Shown here piece after piece: positions 17,814-27,003 of a stretch of DNA of 64,000 nt. The notes under the pieces were generated by a model. It had not been told where the DNA came from. It was given only the letters and a program-made list of their open reading frames with translations, and made no database searches. The stretch covers positions 372,001 through 436,000 of the forward strand of contig NZ_JAHKPO010000014.1 of the NCBI RefSeq assembly GCF_018860365.1. The letters run 5' to 3'. The DNA is from Arenibacter algicola (GTDB lineage Bacteria; Bacteroidota; Bacteroidia; Flavobacteriales; Flavobacteriaceae). The position numbers were made by a program, and so were the translations under genes. Each line of letters begins with the position of its first letter. The first letter of the stretch is position 1.

Positions 17814-19805
17814 ATGAACTGCAGAGGTGCCATTTTTAAGAAGGTATTACTCCTAATATTATTTTGCATTGTACTCTGCAATGATGCCGTGCTTTGTCAA
17901 GAAGCCAATTCCGATTTCAATTCCTCTACCTCCTATCACAACCAATTGGTCTTCAATAGGTTTTTAATTCATCCTGCTTTTTCACTGGTAAGGGAAAACA
18001 AATCCTATGTTAATATTCTACACCAAAATCAGTATGCCACCTTTAACGACAATAATCAAAATTATTTTCTGGGATTTGGCAACAAATTAAACGATAATAC
18101 CGCCATGGGAATTGGTATTTATACCAATCGGGCGGGTGTTATGCAGGAATTTGGAATAAACGCCAATTATGCCACTTCGGTACAATTAGGTCGGAATAGT
18201 AATTTAAGTTTCGGAACCAATATCACCTATCTCAATGCAGGAATAGATAAAAACAGGATTATAGCTTCAGAAAACGACCCGGAAATATTGGATGCCAGAA
18301 AAGAGACTAGATTGGCACTTCAGCCTGGGGCCGTACTCTCCATAGGTCAGTTCGATTTTGGCCTGTATGCCCAAGACCTCATTAGTTATAATCAAACGAC
18401 CAATAGTGTTATCACGGATTTTAGCGACAAAACCCTAAAAGCTTCGCTCCAATATACACATGAGCTAGACGCCAGGAGAGGATTGTTTACCAATGGTAGG
18501 ATTATGCCGTTGTTACAGGTCCATAGGGATGATCAGGAGAATTTTTCTATAGCGGGATCGGTATTGTTGGACTTACCGGATTATGGGTGGCTACAGTCTA
18601 CCCTTGATGATAGGTACGGCCTGTCTGTAGGTCTGGGATTTAATCTTGGAAAAAAGATGACCCTTGGATATGTATTTGAAAAGAATTTTTTAAAATACGG
18701 TGCCAGCCTTGGTTGGAACCACGAACTATCCTTGGCATACACGTTTAAAAATGACTTTGGAGATACCAGGAGACCAATAGTAAATTCGACCTATAGAAAA
18801 CCCACCTCAAGTAAAACTAAGAAGAGAAAATCGGACCCAGTAGTCAAGAACTATGAGAAAGAGATTAAGAAATTGAAAGCTGAAATACAGCGAAGGGATC
18901 AAAACATAAAATTAAGTGATTCTGAATATTCAGAAGTAATTGATGATTATACCGTTAACGCGGGCTCCAGGAACGATATGTTAAGGTTGGGTTCTGGCGA
19001 TGATAATGGTAGCAATAGCAATTGCGAATGTCAGAGTGCATTGGCATACCAAAATCACTTGCTCTTAAAGGAGTTGCTTAAAAATCAATACGCCAAAAAT
19101 GATGACTCCAAAGATCACATAATAAACCTTACTGTTAATACCGCCAATGCCGACAACGTGGACAAAAGTGAAGGGTGCCAAAATACTCTTGCCTATGAAA
19201 ACCGGTTAATATTGGATGGACTTATACTAAGACAGGACTCGTTGGAATCTGCAAACAAGAGGGAAATAGATAAGAGGTTCGATATGTTGGTACGAATACT
19301 AAAAGACGAAATAAAGCAGAATATGAAAACCGACCTTCAGAAATTAAATAGTGAACAATACGAAACTGCTGTTACCGATATACAAGAAAAAACCATATAC
19401 CGAATTAATAATGCTGAGAATAAGGATTACTCCAAATTACCAATCGAGAATAAAGATTATGCCAAATTACCCATAAGGATGGAGCAGCAATCGGGCATAG
19501 CCGGGGTAAAGACAGGTTATTATTTGATTGCCAACGTTTATAAGAATAAAGAAAACGTGGATTCCTTTATAAGCGACCTAAAACACAAGGGTATAAGTGC
19601 CAAGCAATTTTTCAATAAGGAAAATGGCCTGTATTATGTGTATTTGGCAGATTACAATAAGAAAAACGAGGCGGAAATGGCTTATACCACGGATTTGGAT
19701 GGTAAGTATCTAAATGAAAAATGGATTATGAAGGTCAATAACAACACGGCAACCGCCGAGAACTTATATGAAGATGGGGATGAGCTAATTGACCGTTTTG
19801 AATAG
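17814..19805 (+). CDS. PorP/SprF family T9SS membrane protein with long C-terminal extension and SPOR-like domain
   Basis: 663 residues, about twice the family's usual 300-340. A signal peptide (ending DAVLCQ) precedes the PorP/SprF barrel at about 35-315, including LVFNRFLIHPAFSLV and repeated glycine-rich strands. Then come a basic linker (320-345), a predicted coiled coil (about 343-365), two Cys-containing repeats (CQSALAYQNHLLL from C406 and CQNTLAYENRLIL from C455), a helical stretch, a tandem 10-residue repeat (535-554), and a C-terminal SPOR-like domain (GYYLIANVYKN ... GLYYVYLADY, about 565-650). PorP/SprF proteins anchor T9SS cargo or adhesins. The SPOR-like end suggests binding to denuded peptidoglycan. 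Confidence 0.83.
   Translation: MNCRGAIFKKVLLLILFCIVLCNDAVLCQEANSDFNSSTSYHNQLVFNRFLIHPAFSLVRENKSYVNILHQNQYATFNDNNQNYFLGFGNKLNDNTAMGIGIYTNRAGVMQEFGINANYATSVQLGRNSNLSFGTNITYLNAGIDKNRIIASENDPEILDARKETRLALQPGAVLSIGQFDFGLYAQDLISYNQTTNSVITDFSDKTLKASLQYTHELDARRGLFTNGRIMPLLQVHRDDQENFSIAGSVLLDLPDYGWLQSTLDDRYGLSVGLGFNLGKKMTLGYVFEKNFLKYGASLGWNHELSLAYTFKNDFGDTRRPIVNSTYRKPTSSKTKKRKSDPVVKNYEKEIKKLKAEIQRRDQNIKLSDSEYSEVIDDYTVNAGSRNDMLRLGSGDDNGSNSNCECQSALAYQNHLLLKELLKNQYAKNDDSKDHIINLTVNTANADNVDKSEGCQNTLAYENRLILDGLILRQDSLESANKREIDKRFDMLVRILKDEIKQNMKTDLQKLNSEQYETAVTDIQEKTIYRINNAENKDYSKLPIENKDYAKLPIRMEQQSGIAGVKTGYYLIANVYKNKENVDSFISDLKHKGISAKQFFNKENGLYYVYLADYNKKNEAEMAYTTDLDGKYLNEKWIMKVNNNTATAENLYEDGDELIDRFE
19416..19475 (+). 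repeat. In-frame 30-bp tandem duplication in the PorP-like gene
   Basis: Two adjacent 30-bp units (19416-19445, 19446-19475) encode ENKDYSKLPI and ENKDYAKLPI. They differ at a handful of bases, mostly synonymous. The repeat lies in the linker just before the SPOR-like domain. Confidence 0.85.
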
Positions 19806-20507
19806 GTCAAAATCTAATTGGAAGGACTGTAGTGTATAGATAGTCTACACAAACAGAGGGTTTGCAAATTTTATCGAAAATTTTGTGGTGTACTATTGGT
19901 GTATTAATATACTCAGCTCCTACCCTTCAGATACATAGCCTAATTGATAAATTTTGAATCCCTTGGGCTTCCAATTTGAGTAATATATTCTATTGGTTTG
20001 GCTGTGAGCAACATACAATTGTAGTTATAATAATTCAGTGAAATAGGTTAATTTTTATTAATAATTCATAATCTCCCTTACAATTTTATTTTGTAGGAAA
20101 ATACATCGTTTTTTTATGGAGGTTCAAGATTTTATATCTATATTTAAATTTTATTAACATAATTTTAAGTTTTAAAAATAAGAATTGGAAGATAAAGCAT
20201 ATCGTTTAAGATTTACCTACAGTCTTAATATGAAGTTTAGCTGCATGTTCCATATTTTCCAATAAAAGCATAAAACAGAAATAGAGTAAATATTAATTAC
20301 ATCCCAAATCACCAAAGCATGAAAACCTACCCTTACCAATTTAGAAAACAAAGGAATTATAACGGCATTACAGCCAGCAAAATATTTCTTTTCCACTTCT
20401 AGGAACAATAGTTCTTAACTTGGATCAAGTGGTTATCAATTCTGAGCATAATACTTGATTATTATTGGCATAAAAGCATAAAGAAATACCCCCAAACCCC
20501 AAAAGAT
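19806..20507. other. 702-bp AT-rich intergenic region
   Basis: No supported gene. A 63-codon minus-strand frame at 20217-20408 shows no recognisable protein. Short dyads occur (TGTAG/CTACA at 19829-19849), without a T tract. The region may hold the promoter and leader of the downstream response regulator, but I see no clear TAnnTTTG element. Confidence 0.5.
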
Positions 20508-21149
20508 ATGAAACCTAACGTTCTAAAAATTATTGTTATAGACAATGACCTGTCGTTCCACGATGCCTACAAATATTATTTCGAAACTTATGAGGAATAT
20601 TCACTTGTAGGAATATATGTTTCGGTAAAGGAAGCGCTATTGGATTACGACAATGTTCGGCCCGATATTATTGCTTCTGAAGTTACTATGCCGGATGGCT
20701 GTGGTATTGAAGGTATTGGACACTTTCGTAAAAAAGATCCTGAAGTTAAAATTATTATGATAAGTGGCCAAAGTGATTTTGGTATCGTAAAAAAGGCCTT
20801 CAAAAATATGGCAAATGGTTATCTTTCCAAGCCTGTTGGCATAAAGAGTTTGTACCATGCCCTGAATGCAATTAAGTATGAAGGTGCTACCATAAGCAAC
20901 GATATAGCCAAGAAAATAATTTCTATGTTCCAAAGAAAATCGTATGCTTCTTTTTCTGAAAGGGAAAATCAGATTATTGATTATTTATGTCAGGGAGCTA
21001 CTTATAAGACAATTGCGGATAATTTATTTGTTACCCCGAGTACCGTAAATTTTCATATACAGAATATATACCTGAAATTAAATGTAAACTCAAAATCGGA
21101 GGCTTTGTCCAAATTGAGGGAAATGGAGTATTCTGCCACTTTAATTTAA
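20508..21149 (+). CDS. NarL/LuxR-type response regulator with Glu at the phospho-acceptor site
   Basis: 213 residues. A receiver domain (1-120) is followed by a LuxR-type HTH (145-210: SFSERENQIIDYLCQGATYKTIADNLFVTPSTVNFHIQN). In the receiver, the acidic pair D12 and D14, the Ser of MISGQS and the Lys of YLSKPV are present. The phosphorylatable Asp, expected where other members read L-D-x-x-M-P, is Glu58 (ASEVTMP). Asp-to-Glu often mimics phosphorylation, so the protein may be constitutively active or controlled another way. No histidine kinase lies nearby. An AT-rich 702-bp gap precedes it. Confidence 0.9.
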   Translation: MKPNVLKIIVIDNDLSFHDAYKYYFETYEEYSLVGIYVSVKEALLDYDNVRPDIIASEVTMPDGCGIEGIGHFRKKDPEVKIIMISGQSDFGIVKKAFKNMANGYLSKPVGIKSLYHALNAIKYEGATISNDIAKKIISMFQRKSYASFSERENQIIDYLCQGATYKTIADNLFVTPSTVNFHIQNIYLKLNVNSKSEALSKLREMEYSATLI

Positions 21150-21354
21150 TGTAAAAGGTACTGTATGATTAAATAACTACTTTAAATTTTATTTGTGAGA
21201 CCCGTATTTCGAAAGCCACAGGCCCGTTGAAAGACGATAGTATAAAGAACCCCGGCTTTTTGCCAGGGTTTCTGCTTTAATACCAGGACACCCTTATCGA
21301 AGTTATTTCCACTTTAGTTTAAGATTAAATCTATGGAGTAAAAGGTTGTAGTAA

Positions 21355-21381
21355 TAAAAAAAGGTGCCTTGAAGCACCTTT
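21355..21381 (-). terminator. Rho-independent terminator of the LytTR regulator
   Basis: AAAGGTGC (21360-21367) and GCACCTTT (21374-21381) form an 8-bp stem with loop CTTGAA. On the minus strand the stem is followed by seven T residues. A weaker imperfect hairpin for the plus-strand regulator lies at about 21248-21272 (AACCC-GGC with GCC-GGGTT). Confidence 0.85.
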
Positions 21382-21404
21382 GTATTCTTGTATAAAATTA
21401 TTCG

Positions 21405-22160
21405 TTACGAATTCATTGCTGAAATAATAAATTCCTTGAATTCCTTGGAAATAGGAATAAGCGTATTGTTAATTAAGATATCCTTGGAGTTAATGGCATC
21501 AATATGATCTACGTTAACAATATAGGATTTATGTGCCCTGTAAAACTTTTGTTGCGGTAGTTTCTCCAAATAATCCTTGAGCGGAGATCGAACCAAAAAC
21601 TTTTTATCTACTGTATTTACCTCTAAATAAACGTTATCCGCTTTGATAAACTGTATATCCCCAAATTGGATTCTATAATACAAATGTTGTTTTTTAACGA
21701 AAATGGAATCCTTTAATACCTTGTTGGACATTAGTCTGTCATCTTCCTCTTCCTGACTTTCCGATGACCCATTGTTCTTCACGGAAGTAAAGTTGGATAG
21801 CGCAATTTCAATGGAGGTGTATAAATCCTGCTGCTCAAATGGCTTGACCAAATAACCATTGGGCTTTACGGTCTTGGCATTTTCAACGGTGGCACGATCG
21901 GAATTGGACGTTACAAATATAAAGGGGATATTATAGTTTTCCCTAATGTGCTTGCCCAAATCAATTCCGGTTTTATCGGAGGCTAAGATTATGTCGATCA
22001 ATACAAGGTCAACTTCCTTGTTTTTTAAGACTTCAACTGCTTGCTCGTAAACAATAACATTGTCCACGATTTCGTATCCAATCTCTTCCAACATAGATTG
22101 CATATCATCAGCAATAATCACGTTGTCCTCTACAATAAGAATTCTAATTGGTTGTTCCAA
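21405..22160 (-). CDS. LytTR family response regulator
   Basis: 251 residues. The receiver domain (1-125) has the acidic pair E11 and D12, phospho-Asp D56 (LVLIDI), and YLVKPF. After an acidic, Ser/Gln-rich linker (about 128-145), a LytTR DNA-binding domain (150-248) shows the typical VYLEVNTVDKKFLVRSPLKDYLEKL and FYRAHKSYIVNVDHID. It probably regulates transcription by binding paired direct repeats. It lies 33 bp downstream of menA on the same strand. No cognate kinase is adjacent. Confidence 0.92.
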   Translation of the reverse strand: MEQPIRILIVEDNVIIADDMQSMLEEIGYEIVDNVIVYEQAVEVLKNKEVDLVLIDIILASDKTGIDLGKHIRENYNIPFIFVTSNSDRATVENAKTVKPNGYLVKPFEQQDLYTSIEIALSNFTSVKNNGSSESQEEEDDRLMSNKVLKDSIFVKKQHLYYRIQFGDIQFIKADNVYLEVNTVDKKFLVRSPLKDYLEKLPQQKFYRAHKSYIVNVDHIDAINSKDILINNTLIPISKEFKEFIISAMNS

Positions 22161-22193
22161 AGTGTATTTATTTGATTGGTTATTATCTCAAAA

Positions 22194-23102
22194 TTACGAA
22201 AAATTATTAAAACTAAAATAAAACAGAATCGACAATAAAAAAGTACTCAATGCCAGCTTTTTCAATTCGGGATCCAGTAGAACCGTATTCTTAAGTTTCC
22301 ACATTTTGTTTAAATGCATAAATATAGGTACAAATGCCACCAAATGGATAGTATTTTTCCAATTATCGTAATGGATGTAGGTAAAGGCCAACATGCTTAT
22401 AAAACTAATTATGATGAGGAAAACGTGGTATATTTTTCCGTTTTTAATGCCCATCTTTACTATAAGGGTGTTTTTACTGGATTTCTTATCGGACTCATAG
22501 TCCCTTAAATTGTTAAGATTAAGTACCCCTGTACTCAAAAGGCCTATTGCCACTGCTGGGAAAATAGTCACTGTATAAAGCGCTTTGGTATAAAGAAACA
22601 TGGAGCCCATTACCCCTAGCAGGCCAAAAAAGAGAAATACGAACAAATCCCCTAAGCCTTTATATCCATAGGCCGATGATCCAACGGTATATTTTATGGC
22701 TGCCCATATACTTAGAATTCCAAGTGCTCCGAAGATTATGGTGAAAAGAAGGTTCTCGGTGCCAAATGAGAAATATAAAAGGGCTACTGTGAAGAGGATA
22801 CATATAGCGATCGAAATAATAATCCCCATTTTAAGCTCGTTCCGGGACAACTGTCCGCTTTGCAGGGCGCGCTTGGGTCCTACCCTATTTTCATTATCGG
22901 TGCCTTTAACACCATCGCCATAATCATTGGCAAAATTTGAAGTAATCTGGAATCCGACGGTGGTTAATAGTGCAAATACAAAAATGTCCCAACGAAATTG
23001 GCTGTACATGCTTCCAAGTGCTGTACCCATAATTATTCCGGACAACGAAAGAGGGAGTGTCCTCAAACGAGCCGCACTAATCCATGCTTTAATTTTAGGC
23101 AA
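22194..23102 (-). CDS. menA: 1,4-dihydroxy-2-naphthoate polyprenyltransferase
   Basis: 302 residues with about eight membrane segments. It attaches the polyprenyl tail to DHNA in menaquinone synthesis. The UbiA-type Asp-rich motif appears as NFANDYGDGVKGTDNENRVGPKRA, and a second Asp motif as NLRDYESDKKSSKN. It starts at a TTG one nucleotide after the stop of the upstream gene; no ATG lies in frame before the conserved IKAWISAARLRTLPLSLS start. Coupled translation with the upstream gene is likely. Confidence 0.95.
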   Translation of the reverse strand: MPKIKAWISAARLRTLPLSLSGIIMGTALGSMYSQFRWDIFVFALLTTVGFQITSNFANDYGDGVKGTDNENRVGPKRALQSGQLSRNELKMGIIISIAICILFTVALLYFSFGTENLLFTIIFGALGILSIWAAIKYTVGSSAYGYKGLGDLFVFLFFGLLGVMGSMFLYTKALYTVTIFPAVAIGLLSTGVLNLNNLRDYESDKKSSKNTLIVKMGIKNGKIYHVFLIIISFISMLAFTYIHYDNWKNTIHLVAFVPIFMHLNKMWKLKNTVLLDPELKKLALSTFLLSILFYFSFNNFS

Positions 23103-23103
23103 T

Positions 23104-23715
23104 TTAATATGGGTCTTCTATTTCTAAACGCTTTCCTTCTTTATAGGAAGCTACGAATGCATCCTCAAAACCCATTTTCACCAATTGGAACCTAAAAGAT
23201 CTGGCCTCTTCCAAGGTTTCAAAATTTCCTAGGGAGTAGGAATAAAAGGGATTGGTTTTTACAAATATCGTATTGTTAAGTGATTCTGAAGCAAGTGTTA
23301 TGTTGTTGTCTACAAAGGATTTAACCTGTACTGAATAAATTTTTTCTTTATCCAGAAACTTTTTGGCCAAATAAAACTCCTTCACCAAACTAAGTTCTTC
23401 GTTTTGCTCCTTAAGATTATCTATTCTGGCCTTTATTACCTCAAGGCTATCTATGGACACCAACAGGTTATTGCCCATGTTATTCCTATTTTCATAATTG
23501 GAAGACCTGATAAATCCCGCATTGTACGAGAAAATGGCCAGGGTGCCAATTAAAAAAAGCACGGTAATACTGCCAAATAGATTGCGTTGTATCTTACTGC
23601 GCTTTAATTCTTTGTTCTTGTATTTTATTTGATCCAATAGACGCTCATTTATAATTTGAGCCTTGTCTATGTCTTTATGCAATTCCAATAAATCACTTTC
23701 CTCTATGAATGGCAT
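23104..23715 (-). CDS. Single-pass membrane protein with SPOR-like C-terminal domain
   Basis: 203 residues. A basic, helical cytosolic part (1-45) precedes one membrane helix (about 46-66, LFGSITVLFLIGTLAIFSY). A coiled-coil-like stretch (85-112) follows, then a SPOR-like domain (125-203, YSVQVKSF ... FYSYSLGNFETLEEARSFRFQL). SPOR domains bind peptidoglycan at division or damage sites. I do not recognise a named homologue. It is tightly linked to menA (1 nt), which I take to be transcriptional convenience. A dyad ACTAA-AA-TTAGT lies upstream at 23741-23752. Confidence 0.75.
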   Translation of the reverse strand: MPFIEESDLLELHKDIDKAQIINERLLDQIKYKNKELKRSKIQRNLFGSITVLFLIGTLAIFSYNAGFIRSSNYENRNNMGNNLLVSIDSLEVIKARIDNLKEQNEELSLVKEFYLAKKFLDKEKIYSVQVKSFVDNNITLASESLNNTIFVKTNPFYSYSLGNFETLEEARSFRFQLVKMGFEDAFVASYKEGKRLEIEDPY

Positions 23716-23895
23716 AGTCTTAATTGTTTAGGGGATGAGTACTAAAATTAGTAAAAATAAATCGACTATTTATGTTTTCAAACATGGTTGTTGTAAAAGT
23801 AATGGTTTTTGTTGCAAAACGGCAAATAATTGAAACTAAAATCCTTAAATATTTGGACACCATTAATTTAAAGACTGTTATTTAAAGCAAGTCGA

Positions 23896-24726
23896 TTATA
23901 GCAACTTAATACTATCTGGCCTAATTTCTATTTTGCGTTCCTTGTACAGGGCTCCTATTCCCTTTTTAAAAGTCTTCTTGCTCATCCGCAACATTCGTTT
24001 GATATCCTCAGGGTCGGATTTGTCGTGCAAATTTAAGACCCCACCATTGGAAACAAGTTTGTCATAAATTAGGTTCGCCGCCGGCTCTAAACTTTGGTAT
24101 CCAATAGGTTGTAAGCTAACATCTATCTTGTTATCCGGTCTTATATTCTTAATATATCCTTTCAGTTTGTCCCCAACGGCTACTTTTTTGAAAATTTCAT
24201 TGGAGTAGACCAATCCTTTGTGCTTATGGTTGATAATCACCTCCCAGCCTAAATCGGTCAGTCTGGTAACCACAAGATCCACCTGGTCCAGTGCTTGCAC
24301 TGTTAATTCATCATTGGACAAAAATTTATCCAGTTTGTTGGAAGCTACCAATCTATCCGTTTTTTCATCCAAATAGCAGTATACAACGTACCATTGACCT
24401 TCTTGCATTTTATTGCGTTGTTCCCTAAAAGGAACCAACAAATGCTTTTCCAGCCCCCAGTCCATAAACGCGCCGTATTCATTTACTTCTGCAACCTGGA
24501 GCAATTGAAACTGTTCAACGGTCACAAAAGGCACCAATGTGGTTGCCACAATTCGCTCTTCATGGTCCAGATAGCAAAATACATCTAGGTGGTCTCCGAT
24601 CTCAAATTCTTCTGGTACATACTTATTGGGCAGTAAAACGTCATTACCTTCATCATCTCCTAAAAAGAGACCTACAGTAGTATCCCTAAGTATTTCTAAA
24701 TTGTTATATTTTCCAAGTGCTATCAT
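23896..24726 (-). CDS. cvfB: CvfB family S1-type RNA-binding protein
   Basis: 276 residues with repeated S1-like OB folds (about 1-60, 65-130 and 140-210, such as VAEVNEYGAFMDWG and VVTRLTDLGWEVIINHKHKG). A C-terminal winged helix (220-276) includes SDPEDIKRMLRMSKKTFKKGIGALYKE. This order is that of CvfB/YitL, an RNA-binding protein that affects virulence genes in Staphylococcus. In Bacteroidota it commonly sits in menaquinone loci. The start is the ATG that follows the DUF2853 terminator. Confidence 0.9.
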   Translation of the reverse strand: MIALGKYNNLEILRDTTVGLFLGDDEGNDVLLPNKYVPEEFEIGDHLDVFCYLDHEERIVATTLVPFVTVEQFQLLQVAEVNEYGAFMDWGLEKHLLVPFREQRNKMQEGQWYVVYCYLDEKTDRLVASNKLDKFLSNDELTVQALDQVDLVVTRLTDLGWEVIINHKHKGLVYSNEIFKKVAVGDKLKGYIKNIRPDNKIDVSLQPIGYQSLEPAANLIYDKLVSNGGVLNLHDKSDPEDIKRMLRMSKKTFKKGIGALYKERKIEIRPDSIKLL

Positions 24727-24757
24727 GGGGCAAAAATACGTTTAAAAAGAATCTCAA

Positions 24758-24789
24758 TAAAAAAAAGCCGCTCTTTTTAAAGGCGGCTC
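24758..24789 (-). terminator. Rho-independent terminator after the DUF2853 gene
   Basis: AGCCGC (24766-24771) pairs with GCGGCT (24783-24788) around a short A/T-rich loop. On the minus strand eight T residues follow. It separates the menF-menD-DUF2853 transcript from cvfB. Confidence 0.85.
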
Positions 24790-24813
24790 ATATTTATTAT
24801 ACTACAGAGACTA

Positions 24814-25155
24814 TTATTTATATACGGACTCCTTTTTAAAGTGTTTCGCCAACATATAATAAACTACTGCCCTGTGCTTACTCTTCACAGAACTACCGTA
24901 TTTATCTGTCACGGTTTTGATAGCATCCATTAATTGCGGGCTATCTTTTAATCCAAGTTTTTTAATCAGGAAGTTATTTTTAACCGTTTGTAATTCTTTA
25001 TCATCCGATCCGGACACTTTTGATGCATCCATGTTATATATCGATGGACCCAATCCGATGGTCACCTTCTTCAATAAATCCATATTAGGTGTTTCACCAA
25101 ATTTGTCCTTGATGTCTGCAGCGTATTTTTCGATTAATTCATCTCTTTTGCTCAT
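24814..25155 (-). CDS. DUF2853 family protein
   Basis: 113 residues, all helical in character and highly charged. The sequence from YAADIKDKFG to LAKHFKKE matches DUF2853, a small cytosolic Bacteroidota family of unknown function. It is the last gene of the men transcript, 37 bp after menD, and is followed by a terminator. No motif points to a role. Confidence 0.85.
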   Translation of the reverse strand: MSKRDELIEKYAADIKDKFGETPNMDLLKKVTIGLGPSIYNMDASKVSGSDDKELQTVKNNFLIKKLGLKDSPQLMDAIKTVTDKYGSSVKSKHRAVVYYMLAKHFKKESVYK

Positions 25156-25192
25156 AATTATTAATATTCTTAATGATTAGATTAATATCCTT

Positions 25193-26947
25193 CTAAGATA
25201 TGAAATCAAAATAACTAAGCAAAATATTGTCATTTAATATTCTTGGGGTTTTTATTTCCAGGATTTTTGGTTTTTCGGACTCTTTATAAAAATTACCCAA
25301 AGCCTTAATTAAATCGATTTTATTCGAAACGGACTCAAATTCAATGTTATACATGTCAGCTATAGACTGTATCTTAAGCTTATGCGTTGTCTCAAAAAAG
25401 GTGTTAAAATTGTCGGTTTCCTCTTTGCCCGGTAAGATCCTAAAAATGCCTCCGCCGCCATTATTGATAACTATTATTCTAAAATTAGGCTTAATATAAT
25501 TATTCCATAAACCATTACTGTCATAGAGAAAACTCAAATCGCCCGTTATCAACAATGTGGGGTTGCTATCATAAATCGAAGCCCCGATAGCTGTTGAAGT
25601 GCTACCGTCTATACCACTGGTGCCTCTATTGCAAAAAACGCGGATAGAGGGCTCCAAATCGAATAATTGGGCATATCTAACAGTGGAACTGTTGGATAAT
25701 TGTAGTTGATAATTACTTGGAATGCTTTCCAGGGCCTTATGGAATACCCACATGTCCGAAAATGGTATTTCCAGCAAGTACTGTTCTCTTCTTAACTTGT
25801 AATGATCTTTCCTTTTTGCCCAAAAGTCGTAATAGTCACTTTCTTGAACCGAGGTGTTTGCCAAAAGGTTCTTAAATAGTTCATTGGGACTTGTTTTAAA
25901 ATGTTTTGATAGACAAAAAAAGGTATTGTACGCCTTTTTAGGATTTACATGCCAATGCATTAAGGGAGGATGATCCCTTAAAAATGCTTTTATTTTTTTG
26001 GAAACAATAAGTCCCCCAAACGTTAGGACAATTTCTGGCCGTAGCATTTTAAACAATTCTTCCTTGTCCGCAGATTTCTCAATCGGAGCTATGATACTGT
26101 CTATACTGGGGAAAAAGTTGGGATGAAATAAGTTGGAGGTACATTCTGTCATTACCACGACCGTTGGATCTTTTGCAAGAATTTCCAAATACATTTGTTC
26201 TATCCCGTTAGGCGGATTTACACCCGCCAACACCATTTTTCGGGAAGCATTTTGCCAGCTATGAACATATTCCTGCCATTCTTCCTGGCTATTTTCCCCC
26301 TGGTCCTTCAACAAACTAATTTGTGGCATAAGTGTGGATTCCTCCACTGTTTCATACAAAGGCTCTTCAAAAGGAATATTTATATGTACCGGAGCACTAT
26401 TGGCAGAGGCTATATTTAAGGCCTTGTTAAGTATTTTGTCATTATACTTTTGAACCAGGGTTTGGGATTGGTCAACAGTATCTTCCGCCAATTGATCCGG
26501 GTCATATTTCCTGACTTTATGGGTTGCATGACAAATATCCTGCTTAAGGTTTGCCGAATAACCAATATGCTTCTCAAACACATTTTCCTGCCTTATAGTC
26601 TGTCCGTCCCCAATATCTACTTTATAAGAGGGCCTATCCGCCGATATAACAATTAAGGGTATATCGCTATAGAAAGCTTCCGCAATGGCGGGATAATAAT
26701 TTAATAATGCGCTACCGGAGGTACATAAAAGCACTGTGGGTTGATTTAGTTGTTGAGCTATGCCGAGCGCAAAAAATGCAGCGCAGCGCTCGTCAACGAT
26801 ACTATAGCAATTAAAAAAAGGGTCTTCCGAAAAACTTATGGTCAAAGGCGCATTTCTGGATCCCGGAGAAATAATTATATTTTTAATGCCCCTTGCTTTG
26901 CAATGATGAACAAGTGACTGTGCGGAGGGAATATTGGAATATTTCAT
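25193..26947 (-). CDS. menD: 2-succinyl-5-enolpyruvyl-6-hydroxy-3-cyclohexene-1-carboxylate synthase
   Basis: 584 residues. This TPP enzyme joins isochorismate and 2-oxoglutarate with loss of CO2, the first committed step of menaquinone synthesis. The N-terminal pyrimidine domain has KNIIISPGSRNAPLTISF and DERCAAFFALG, the latter carrying the conserved Glu. The C-terminal pyrophosphate domain has GDLSFLYDSNGLWN and VINNGGGGIFRILPG. Length and ends match the family. It follows menF after 56 bp. Confidence 0.96.
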   Translation of the reverse strand: MKYSNIPSAQSLVHHCKARGIKNIIISPGSRNAPLTISFSEDPFFNCYSIVDERCAAFFALGIAQQLNQPTVLLCTSGSALLNYYPAIAEAFYSDIPLIVISADRPSYKVDIGDGQTIRQENVFEKHIGYSANLKQDICHATHKVRKYDPDQLAEDTVDQSQTLVQKYNDKILNKALNIASANSAPVHINIPFEEPLYETVEESTLMPQISLLKDQGENSQEEWQEYVHSWQNASRKMVLAGVNPPNGIEQMYLEILAKDPTVVVMTECTSNLFHPNFFPSIDSIIAPIEKSADKEELFKMLRPEIVLTFGGLIVSKKIKAFLRDHPPLMHWHVNPKKAYNTFFCLSKHFKTSPNELFKNLLANTSVQESDYYDFWAKRKDHYKLRREQYLLEIPFSDMWVFHKALESIPSNYQLQLSNSSTVRYAQLFDLEPSIRVFCNRGTSGIDGSTSTAIGASIYDSNPTLLITGDLSFLYDSNGLWNNYIKPNFRIIVINNGGGGIFRILPGKEETDNFNTFFETTHKLKIQSIADMYNIEFESVSNKIDLIKALGNFYKESEKPKILEIKTPRILNDNILLSYFDFIS

Positions 26948-27003
26948 TATTGCAAAATTACAATTCAGGTATTTCTAAAACCAATTCAATGCTGCTTTTT
27001 GGT

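Noticed and set aside
20217-20408. 63-codon minus-strand frame in the 702-bp gap
   Set aside because: No recognisable protein, no promoter or ribosome site, and composition like the surrounding AT-rich DNA.
23760-23897. AATCGACT / AGTCGATT inverted repeats at both ends of a gap, as if left by a lost gene or insertion
   Set aside because: An 8-bp inverted pair in about 140 bp of AT-rich DNA is expected by chance often enough, and there is no target duplication.
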